This document shows positions 14,001 to 21,700 of a DNA stretch of 24,053 nucleotides, piece by piece. Source of the stretch: Phallusia fumigata (lineage: Eukaryota > Chordata > Ascidiacea > Phlebobranchia > Ascidiidae); contig QXVZ01020190.1 in NCBI GenBank assembly GCA_008931825.1, positions 1-24,053 of the forward strand, written 5' to 3'. The notes beneath the pieces were generated by a model that saw only the letters and a program-made list of their open reading frames with translations, was not told the DNA's origin and did no database searches. The stretch's first letter is position 1, and every line of letters starts with the position of its first letter. The position numbers and the translations under genes are program-made.

Positions 14001-15104
14001 TCCAACGGTCGTGGGTTCGAGCCCCACGTGGGGCGCATTGTTTTGGATTTTGAGGATATAAGTGTTTGTGTTTTGTAGGCTTTCATCACACTTGAATCGT
14101 CACGTCGCGGCGACGTCATCATTAATTTGACGTCACCGATGGGTACAAACTCGATGTTGCTCAACAAACGACCGAACGATGACGATAGCACACGTGGCTT
14201 TAGAAGGTTAGAACATTTCGGAAAGTCTTTTTCCTAAATTGGGCCCGCAAAGAGATTCTTGGTAGGGCCACGAAACGTCTTTAGTTTTTCTCAGGAAATC
14301 CTAAACCGCGTGGCTACTGATCAATTTTGATGGTACGTTTCAAGAATGTAGTTGTTGTGACATACAAAGCATTGCTGAATTGAATTCTAGTAAATTTGGA
14401 TGGAGTAAGTTTTTAGTGAACCGCTAGTCATCGAAAAACAAACAGCGTGGGGAGGGGAGTTGTGTGCCGATTTTTTGAGCGATAAATAACCACTCTTTCA
14501 GGCTTTGAGTTAAAACACAACAAAAAAGATGATGCAGAAAAGAATTATGATGATGAAATAAATTTGGATCTTTACTACTAGCTTTGCTGGAACTTGTTAC
14601 GTGTGTACCGGCAACTAATATGTTTGTAAATTGTCTAGATGGCCATTCATGACCACACACACCTGGGGTGAAGATCCGCGTGGAGAATGGAAACTGTCGG
14701 TTGCCCTCAATTCTAATTACCCACAAGAAGGTTGGTAAATATCCATTAGAAAAATCATGGAGTGCTGATTCTCAGCTAAACCTAAATACTGTTCGTAAAT
14801 ATCGACACGCAAACTTTTCCACATTAACACATGATAACACTGAACATTGCTGAGTTAAACTCCTAACTCAGTAACTTGGCTTGACACGTAAGGTTAATTG
14901 ATTGTCCTTGCAGGCCGAATAACGCGCTGGGCTCTTCTGTTTCACGGGACGCAGAAGGCACCGTACATCGACGAAATCGTGGACAACCGTAATTCGAAGC
15001 TGGCCATCTCTAAAAAACTCGAATACGCGGAAGGAATTCTCCACGATTTGGTGGATGAGCAGGAGGCACCGGATACGAACGATGACCCAACGCTGTCTAG
15101 ATAA
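1954..15104 (+). CDS. PCSK2: Proprotein convertase 2 (PC2), 13 exons, 5' end missing
   Basis: Calcium-dependent serine endoprotease of the subtilisin/kexin family that cuts prohormones after paired basic residues in secretory granules. Exons: 1954-2058, 2151-2261, 2624-2770, 7884-7960, 10743-10919, 11307-11394, 11873-12088, 12442-12570, 12644-12769, 12999-13166, 14079-14206, 14639-14730, 14914-15104; all have GT/AG borders and matching phases. They encode 584 residues ending in TAA. Order: second half of prodomain (1-50, cut after RLKR at 47-50), catalytic domain with Asp107, His148 and Ser324, then P domain with RRGD at 457-460. The residue at the oxyanion position is Asp250 (ASGDGG), as in PC2; furin, PC1 and other convertases have Asn there. 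This makes PC2 the call rather than PC1 or furin. The signal peptide and about 65 N-terminal residues were not found. Introns host a minus-strand gene and two tRNA genes. Confidence 0.97.
2151..2261 (+). CDS. PCSK2: PCSK2 exon: prodomain cleavage site
   Basis: Thirty-seven codons in phase 0 after a GGCTGCAG acceptor, ending at a GTAAGT donor. It carries [10 protein letters not shown], the autocatalytic maturation site (cut after RLKR), followed by [10 protein letters not shown], the conserved start of the mature enzyme (DPLF.KQWYL in vertebrate PC2). Confidence 0.95.
2624..2770 (+). CDS. PCSK2: PCSK2 exon with catalytic Asp
   Basis: Forty-nine codons in phase 0. It starts NNTGQAGGT and includes [21 protein letters not shown] and [12 protein letters not shown]. 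The first Asp of MDDG (codon 2726-2728) is the nucleophile-activating Asp of the triad. Acceptor TTTTCCAG, donor GTGAGT. The large intron that follows (2771-7883) holds the antisense nested gene. Confidence 0.97.
3505..4433 (-). CDS. Nested gene, main coding exon
   Basis: Long open frame with no stop over 929 bp, much longer than chance frames nearby, and visibly richer in G+C than the surrounding intron. It reads [13 protein letters not shown] after the predicted junction, then [26 protein letters not shown] and [17 protein letters not shown]. The acceptor at 4434-4436 is the one of several AGs that gives phase 1 continuity with exon 1. The frame stays open upstream to 4581, so the true 5' border is uncertain by up to about 150 bp. 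Confidence 0.75.
3505..6293 (-). CDS. Unrecognised nested gene, two predicted exons, about 407 residues
   Basis: I do not recognise this protein. Exon 1 runs 6293-5999 (ATG at 6293; in-frame stop upstream) and ends at an AAAAGAG|GTAAAG donor in phase 1. Exon 2 runs about 4433-3505 after TGTGCACAG, with a matching phase, and ends TAG. The second exon lies in an uninterrupted frame from 4581 (358 codons), so an intronless protein starting at Met 4581 is an alternative. Visible traits: basic N-terminus, then a hydrophobic stretch [12 protein letters not shown] at residues 20-31 (signal peptide or buried helix); many Arg/Lys; an EQCSHC segment followed by [11 protein letters not shown], a possible metal site; a helical, tryptophan-bearing [19 protein letters not shown]; an acidic DDDD end. 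Exon 1 is present twice because of the duplicated block around the N at 5545. The whole gene lies antisense in a PC2 intron. Confidence 0.68.
4811..5544 (+). repeat. Direct repeat A, copy 1 (gap-flanking)
   Basis: Starts TTTTGAAAACCCCAGC and ends CTTTGCTGGTCGG directly before the N at 5545. It is near-identical to copy 2 at 5546-6270, with scattered substitutions and small indels, for example an extra nine bases near 4850-4862. Each copy has a palindrome-like CCCCAG...CTGGGG near its start. Confidence 0.93.
5273..5544 (-). CDS. Truncated duplicate of nested-gene exon 1
   Basis: Same exon as 5999-6293 with an intact GTAAAG donor, but cut at its 5' side by the single N at 5545, so it has no start codon. 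I read it as the other allele placed in tandem by the assembly, not a real second exon or pseudogene. Confidence 0.6.
5545..5545. other. Single-N assembly joint
   Basis: One undetermined base precisely at the junction of repeat A copies 1 and 2. It probably stands for a contig join rather than one unread base. Confidence 0.85.
5546..6270 (+). repeat. Direct repeat A, copy 2 (gap-flanking)
   Basis: Begins immediately after the N with the same TTTTGAAAACCCCAGC and runs to the same CTTTGCTGGTCGG, after which unique sequence completes the nested gene's exon 1. Its position relative to the N indicates an unmerged allelic contig overlap. Confidence 0.93.
5999..6293 (-). CDS. Nested gene, exon 1 (complete copy)
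   Basis: Ninety-eight codons from ATG at 6293 with the phase 1 donor GTAAAGTT at 5998-5991. It includes the hydrophobic [13 protein letters not shown], then [29 protein letters not shown] and [14 protein letters not shown] second, truncated copy lies at 5273-5544 with only two visible residue changes in the shared part (RQLL for RRLL, AKSAT for AKFAT). That conservation across the copies supports coding function. Confidence 0.6.
6294..7883. other. Intron stretch between nested gene start and next PCSK2 exon
   Basis: About 1.6 kb inside the PC2 intron, upstream of the nested minus-strand gene, so it probably contains that gene's promoter. I see no recognisable core element. A plus-strand frame at 7093-7491 is open for 132 codons but lacks an ATG at its start and resembles nothing known. 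Confidence 0.4.
7884..7960 (+). CDS. PCSK2: PCSK2 exon: short 77-bp catalytic-domain exon
   Basis: Encodes [19 protein letters not shown] and then TVDWFN plus two bases of a Ser codon, matching mammalian PC2 almost residue for residue. It is isolated between introns of 5.1 and 2.8 kb and too short to appear as an obvious reading frame. Acceptor TATTTTCAG, donor GTACGC. It ends in phase 2 and joins the exon at 10743. Confidence 0.95.
7961..10742. other. 2.8-kb PCSK2 intron
   Basis: No gene identified. Open frames up to about 130 codons occur on both strands; two adjacent ones near 9994-10683 have splice-like borders and are listed under findings. Confidence 0.5.
10743..10919 (+). CDS. PCSK2: PCSK2 exon with catalytic His
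   Basis: Completes the Ser codon and continues [24 protein letters not shown] and [15 protein letters not shown]. The His of HGTRC at 10744-10746 is the triad histidine. Acceptor CTTTTCCAG, donor GTAGGA, phase 2 on both sides. Confidence 0.97.
11873..12088 (+). CDS. PCSK2: PCSK2 exon with oxyanion-hole Asp
   Basis: Seventy-two codons in phase 0: [17 protein letters not shown], then [14 protein letters not shown] and [16 protein letters not shown]. The Asp codon at 11915-11917 occupies the oxyanion position that is Asn in other convertases. This substitution is the classic PC2 hallmark and is linked in mammals to dependence on the chaperone 7B2. Acceptor TCCCATAG, donor GTAAGC. Confidence 0.97.
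12442..12570 (+). CDS. PCSK2: PCSK2 exon with catalytic Ser
   Basis: Forty-three codons: [19 protein letters not shown], then [14 protein letters not shown] and LTWRDMQ. The Ser of GTSAAAP (12490-12492) is the catalytic nucleophile. Acceptor ATGTCACAG, donor GTGTGT. Confidence 0.97.
13533..13605 (+). tRNA. tRNA-Lys (anticodon CTT), copy 1
   Basis: A 73-nt cloverleaf without intron: acceptor GCCCTGC/GTGGGGC, D arm GCTC/GAGC with AGTCGGTA, anticodon arm TTGGA-CTCTTAA-TCCAA giving anticodon CTT, variable CGGTC, T arm GTGGG-TTCGAGC-CCCAC, discriminator G. Internal A and B boxes (TAGCTCAGTCGGTAGAGC, GGTTCGAGCCC) are canonical for RNA polymerase III, and a TTTTT terminator follows within a few bases (13608-13612). 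It lies in the PC2 intron 13167-14078, same strand as the host gene. Confidence 0.97.
13963..14035 (+). tRNA. tRNA-Lys (anticodon CTT), copy 2
   Basis: Identical over all 73 bases to the copy 430 bp upstream, while the flanks differ, so the genes are conserved rather than recently duplicated with surroundings. A TTTT run at 14041-14044 can terminate RNA polymerase III. The gene ends only 43 bases before the PC2 exon at 14079, so its terminator falls in the region where the branch point and polypyrimidine tract of that exon must lie. Confidence 0.97.
14914..15104 (+). CDS. PCSK2: PCSK2 terminal exon
   Basis: Finishes the P domain ([16 protein letters not shown]) and encodes the C-terminal tail, ending TAA at 15102-15104. 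The segment SKLAISKK matches the vertebrate PC2 tail (SKLAMSKK). After it the sequence diverges into an acidic stretch with EAPDTNDDP. Acceptor GTCCTTGCAG in phase 1. Confidence 0.95.
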
Positions 15105-15688
15105 TTCTATTCATTCCATATCCCATAAGCTAGATTGTGCAAGTCGCATAACGCAAGCTATCATTATATCCAGCATTGTATAAATTTCATCTGTGTTTTT
15201 GCTCGTTTTCCCTATTTTATGGGCCTGCTGACGAGATTTCTGCCATTTTATTAGGATTTTGCACAAAGAAATGGCATCATTAATCGATGTCATGCAAGTA
15301 AATTTTTAAACTTTTTATGAATGCATCTGCGGTCCACGATGCTACTGTTTGCTAGTATTTTGGCGACAGTAAGTTTGTCGTGATATTAGTTAATATTGTT
15401 TTGTTTTCCATTGTGCAATGTTTCGTTGTCTCTGTGTTTTGTTTGTGATTTCCATTTAATTTATGGCTCTTTCATTTGGAATTTGTCAGCGAATTTTTCA
15501 GTACTATTCAGAGATTAATTACACCGTGCATCAGATTTTATGGCGTGGTATATCTGACAGTTTCTATATTAGACAGTTTCTAATGTTTCTTAGACCAATA
15601 TTTATTACTGTGAGTACAAAACAGACGAAAAATCCATCAAATAGTAGAAAATGCATAACAAGTCAAATTTACATCCAACCCCTCGAAC
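15105..15688. other. Convergent 3' region between PCSK2 and AK7
   Basis: Holds the 3' untranslated regions of two genes that run toward each other. On the plus strand I find no AATAAA between the PC2 stop and 15733, only a weaker TATAAA near 15179. On the minus strand an AATAAA lies at 15606-15601, about 85 bases after the AK7 stop. Confidence 0.6.
15601..15606 (-). terminator. AK7: Probable AK7 polyadenylation signal
   Basis: AATAAA on the minus strand about 85 bases past the AK7 stop codon, at a normal distance for a short 3' UTR. Confidence 0.55.
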
Positions 15689-15727
15689 TTAGTCCACCTG
15701 GGGATTTTGCTCAAAGAGAAATTCCGC
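15689..15727 (-). CDS. AK7: AK7 terminal microexon
   Basis: A 39-base final exon after TTTATTTGCAG, coding [12 protein letters not shown] and TAA. It matches the human ending AEYLFKNNPEAQ and completes the Dpy-30 motif (PVDYL|AEFLF). Phase 0 on the incoming side. Confidence 0.92.
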   Translation of the reverse strand, partial: AEFLFEQNPQVD

Positions 15728-18700
15728 CTGCAAATAAAAACAAAATCGATTTTGTTATTGTAAAGAGGTTGGAATCGAGTCATAAGTCCAGTCAGTAGAC
15801 CTGTGTATCAAAGTCGTCTATAACAATGTGCTTGAGAACTTTATGTTTATGTGCAGTTAAGAAAATCGAATTGACTCAAGTCCATTGGACTCCTAAGAAT
15901 TCTAGGAGTCGGGAGTCGGACCTTATACCTTCCGACTCTACAACCCTGGATACCCCCCGACACAACTGCAGCACGCTGACCAGTGAAAAACTTCTATACA
16001 TACCAGATAGTCGACAGGGTCGTCGGGCCGAACTTGACAACACTGAATAAGACCCTGGGTGAGAGTTGGCATCACGTGTTTCATGAGATAATTCCTCAGA
16101 GGAATCGACTGAAGTTCGAGAACCTCACGTTCCTGTCTTCGCACCTCCTCCAACCGCTCCGACTGCAAATGAGAGGAAAATATTGCTGGGCATTGTATAC
16201 AACAGGAGCGGACTACCCTATGGCCTATACACTTTGGGGCAGCATTAAACCTTCTTGTATTTTTTATCCATGTTCATTGTAGAGAGCCGAAAATTGTTAA
16301 AGCCGGCAAATAAGTGATTGGTTTGAGGTACTGCTTCTCGATTTTTGTTACTTTTTCTGGTGTTCTTTTTTATTGTGTCTAACAGAAGATTGGCGTGGGG
16401 ACAATGGTTTTTTTTTCTGGTGAAATGCCAAACTTGGGAATTTAATTACGCCTTCAGCCACGAAAAACAGGATGCGGACACAAACGCGGTGCAAATGTAC
16501 GTTACACAAAAGATGTCGTTCTACCTGAAAGTAAAGGAGTCGCAAAGTATTGGACTTTTTTATTTCCATACTCAGTAAAAGCCTTAGTGACTGATTTCGT
16601 ATCCGACTAGGTACTACTATGTGCATTTTACCCATTCTTCTTGTCGCTGTTTCATAATAGCAGCCTCCTCTGCCTCGTTTCGCTCCCGTATTGCTCTCTC
16701 CTCCGCCTCTTTGCGCAGTCTTGCCTCTGCAGCAGCTCTTTCCATTTCCTCCTTTTCCTCTGGAGTAGGCCCGTAGTTTCGTGGTTCTCCCAACATTCCT
16801 GCTATCTTCTCGATCGTGGCTTCGTACTTTGGATCCGTGTTCTCACTCACATCTGTAACACGGTAGTGTTATCCCAGCTTATTGGAATTAGTCTTTCGAA
16901 AAAGGTTTTGGTTCTCATCTGTCATTTGTTTTAAACCAAAGTAAAAAATGAGTTTGGGCAGACAGGATTACAAAAATCAATTTTCGTTTTTTAGGTTGGG
17001 GTTGGTGTCGTTTAAACAAATTCGGTCATTAATTTTTTTATGATACTTCCTTACACTTTTCTTTTACAAACAAACTTATTTCAGCTATGCACTGATGATG
17101 ACTGCAGCGACTGTCGTAACAGTCACAATAAAATGTATTCACTACATACAAGTTCTCTGGCTGTCATGTTTTTCATGAAACTTTTTTCAGCCTCTACATT
17201 TACCAATGTGTTCAGGATGAATCTCCAATTCATCGAAGTAGTTGAGAACTGTTTCATCTTCGTGGTTGATTGATCTGTGTTCTTGCAGTCGACGAAGGAA
17301 TCCCTCTTCAGTATTGTGAGTCCCCTGCATGAAAGTATTGTGACAATGCATAAGACAAGATTTAAGTTGCCACAGGGGGCTTAGTGTTAACAAATAGTGC
17401 CTGATAAATTACCTGCACAACTTCCTCTGGCAAATTCATGATGCGATCCTTGAGAAAGTCATCAGAGGCATCAAGAGCCACAACTATTTCTGGCATTATT
17501 GCTGCATCATAGTTTACTTTGGATGACTCATCCTCTTCTTCATCTTCCACTAGGCATAAAAAACATACAACATTAATCTTATGTGTCCAATGTGGAAACC
17601 TAGTAGAAAACTAGGAAAAACTGTGAGCCTAACAAAAACAACATTTACAAAGTAGTTAACTCGCACACATAAATGTAACCTGGCATTTGATTCGAAATAT
17701 GTGGATCATTTGATTTTTGTGTTAAAAAATCATTTACACACAACAAAAACACTAAAACATATTCTTCACAAAATCTTAAAATAAACTATTTGTACATGCA
17801 AAAAGGTCTTTGGCTTGCTCATAGGTTTTAGGAAATCCATCAAGAACAAATCCCTGGTTTTGGCAGGGCATTGACTTTAGCTTCTCCCTGAAGAATTTGA
17901 TAACATATTGATCTTCAATCCTTCCACCATTAGACTCCTTGCTTTCCTTTATCTGCTCAAGCAACTCGGCATCCTCCTGAGCTTTTCCATCATCTTCCTC
18001 CTCCTCTTCTCCAGTTGCACTTCCAGTCTATAAAAGTTTGAATAGATTTAAACTTGTGAAAGATATATTTTATCCAAAAACATTTTGGACAAGAATTAAA
18101 TGTTTTTTTAAATACCTTCACACTGATTTAGTGATATAAAACAGTTGAAAAAATCATCTATGCTAGATCTTTGTTTCAACAAATGAGAGACAGCATGAAT
18201 AAAACTGCTGAAGATATCACTTTTGGCCTAGCACTCTACAGGCAAGCAAATCATTAAATGCTTGGTAAAACAGCGTTAAAACACACCACCCAACCACATT
18301 AACTGCTTTCCAGGGGGCAAAAATAACCAAATGGGTACTCCAGCAAACAGATTTTTATTTAAAATATTTAGAAGACATGAAAACAACTAACAAGGAGAAA
18401 CAGATATAACTTTTGATAAACCTGTTCAAGACGTGCAGCACTTTGCTCCAGTTTTTGCAGTGTGTCATCAATCACATCCTTGACTGTTATGTGATGAAGT
18501 TTATATTTTTTGCACAAAAGGTCAGCCACTGTGCTTTTTCCTGATGCAGGTGGACCCAAAATACAGGCTCTCATTGGCTAAACAATAAACATGTTTAATT
18601 TTTTGCATATAATTTTAAGCTAGTTGAATAAAATTATGATGTTAGAAGACAAGATGATTTGATGGATTACCAAAAGCCCTCTAGTTTGTTTGTATTCCTT

Positions 18701-21700
18701 GATAATGGCGTCAATAGCATCCACCATTCCAGTTTCAGCAACCCATCGAACACTCATTGATTCCTTCACAAACATTGCCTCCATGCGCAGATTCACCAAC
18801 AGGGAGTCAAATTCATTTTGCTAAAAAAATTAGGAATTCTGTATTACAATTAACCAACACAATAACTGTACACTGTGTGCAACCTTTAGGTCTTTGATAA
18901 GCAAAGCATCTTCCTTTGATATATGTTCCACTTTTCCACCACCACCTTTACTGCTTACTACCTAGAGGAGTGTAAATGCACTAATTGTTAATTTGTGCCT
19001 AATAATTCTCGAAAACAAAAGTCAACATGTAAATCAAATACTGTTTTTCACACTCTTATCAGAGGTAAAACATACCAGGCAGATCAGTTTGTACTATTTT
19101 GGATATTATGTTCACCAGTGCTTGTTTTGTCTCATTGCAAAGTAAAACAAGAATTTATTTACACAATATTGTAATTTTCTTGCAAACTTTTGATGTAAAA
19201 CTGTAATTTAGTTTGATTCAACACGATTTTTGACACAAAAAATTGTTAAAATGCAAACTCAAAGGAAACTGCAAGTTAGTGGTGTTAAACACTGAAAACA
19301 AGTATTAGTTTTAATAGTATCAAAGTAGTTGCACAGCACAAAACTGTACTTGTCTCATGTAATCATAATCCTCTTTGGCAATTTTACGAACTCTGCCTGT
19401 GCCAAGGTAATAGCTGATGCACTGCGAGTTTATTAAGTTTTATTATTTGCATATTACATATATGTTTCATTGGACATAAATAGATTTTATTAATTACAAT
19501 TAAATAAAACATTTTTTTCAACCAAGCATTAATTTTTTAGATTTGTCATGTTTTTTTGCAAACTAATTACTCCTTGACATACCCTGACTATTTCTTCTAG
19601 TGAGTTTTGTGAGTCATCAACAGCCACTAGGTATCTTGTTTTTGGCTTGGAGTCACATACATTTTGGATAACACTGGAAAGAGTTGAAAGTTATAGAAAA
19701 AAGGTAGATCAATCGAACTGTGAATACTTTAACAAAAATAAATTAGGATAACAGAAATTGTTTTGTAAATCAGCAATTACCTGCCCAAGTCTTTGATGTG
19801 AATAGTCGGAACTATGTTTGTTCCAGTGCCAAAGCATTGGAGGGCAGATGCTTCCCCAAGCCAAGCAGTCTAGAAGAGTAGAACAGAGTTGTTGTTACTC
19901 TCCAGCACCACATTTAACAACTATTACCTTAAAAAGAAAGTGGAAAATGTTTTCTCCAAGTCCATATGTAAGCCCAGATGCAATGACGTACGTTTGAAAT
20001 TTTTGTTTGTTCTGTTAATGAAACAGAAATGTGAGTTAAACCAGACCAAGCATGCAAGTGTACACAAGCATATTTTCAATTCACACATACTGTTTTGCCA
20101 AACTTGATCACCATCTTCTCAGCACTGATATGCTCTTTGAAGTTAGGATGTGGTTTCCTTCTTCTGTAGTCATCCTCAGTAAAAGGTATTTCAGGATCAT
20201 CCTGATTGAAACAAACATGCAATTTGTAAATGGTCATAATGTTTGCAAATCAACAGGCAGATTATTAGTACCGGATCAAGTGGTTTGCTTTTAGCCCAGG
20301 TAAGCACTGTGGATAGTAGGATGAACATTTTAGGAGAGTCAAAGTGTTCGATTTCAGTGTGGAGAGAAGACACTGACCACACAGATTCATCAATTGAATC
20401 TGTGTCTTCGTTAATGTTGTAGATAATTATGTCACACTCCAGCAACTTTTCCAAAAGTTCCTCTCTTGTTTTGAACTGCAACAAAACATTTTTTTTGTTA
20501 AAAAATGCAAGTTTCACTAAAATTTCTGATATAAAAAAACTCAATGCATTTCTTCTGGTTAGTTTGTTGTTGGTGTGAATGGGGATATAATAGGGACAAC
20601 TACAAAAAAAAAACAATAGCACACATACATTGACAANTTGTTTGTTCTGTTAATGAAACAGAAATGTGAGTTAAACCAGACCAAGCATGCAAGTGTACAC
20701 AAGCATATTTTCAATTCACACATACTGTTTTGCCAAACTTGATCACCATCTTTTCAGCACTGATATGCTCTTTGAAGTTAGGATGTGGTTTTCTTCTTCT
20801 GTAGTCATCTTCAGTAAAAGGTATTTCAGGATCATCCTGATTGAAACAAACATGTAATTTTTAAAGTGTCATGATGTTTGCAAAATCAACAGGCAGATTA
20901 TTAGTACCGGATCAAGTGGTTTGCTTTTAGCCCAGGTAAGCACTGTTGATAGTAGGATGAACATTTTAGGAGAGTCAAAGTGTTCGATTTCAGTGTGGAG
21001 AGAAGACACTGACCACACAGATTCATCGATTGATTCTGTGTCTTCATTAATGTTGTAGATAATTATGTCACACTCCAGCAACTTTTCCAAAAGTTCCTCT
21101 CTTGTTTTGAACTGCAACAAAACATTTTTTGTTCAAAAATGCAAGTTGCACTAAAATTTCTGACATAAAAAACTCAATGCATTTCTTCCGGTTAGTTTGT
21201 TGTTGGTGTGAATGTGGATATAATAGGGACAACTACAAAAAAAAACAATAGCACACATACATTGACAATTTCTGTAACAAACTCTGGGGGCTTGGCACTT
21301 GGATCTTTCAGTGTGCCAATAACTCGATATGCCCCTTCCTTGTGAGATGCTGCGCTATGAACAGATCCTGTCTCGCCCTCCTCTTCTTCTTCATTGTCCT
21401 CCAATGATGACCCAACAATGCATTGTGACAAATACTAAATGAAGAAAGCACAAAAATCTGATACTATTGACTATTTAGGATGAAAGATATTACAAAAGAT
21501 ACGCATCTCCAAAGCAGGTGTAAGCCAGCTTTCCCAAGCCAGAGGCCAAATCAAGATCAGCAAAGTTTCAGTGGGGGAGTGGACTAATTTTCCACTCACA
21601 ATTCCATTTCTTTACTACTTATTATTGATCAGTGTGAGTGTTTGTATGGCAAAGACAAAGGATTGTGATGGAACAAAAACATTTATTCATACATGGGCAC

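Larger units (their letters stand above)
13167..14078 (+). other. PCSK2 intron hosting the tRNA pair
   Basis: Intron of 912 bp between P-domain exons; apart from the two tRNA genes I see only A+T-rich unique sequence. Confidence 0.8.

Noticed and set aside
4320-14140. Several TGACGTCA (CRE-like) octamers
   Set aside because: Most fall inside coding exons (nested gene, PC2 P domain) where they are explained by codons; no cluster at a promoter.
13997-14191. Minus-strand frame reading [12 protein letters not shown]
   Set aside because: This is the antisense translation of the tRNA T arm, not a protein.
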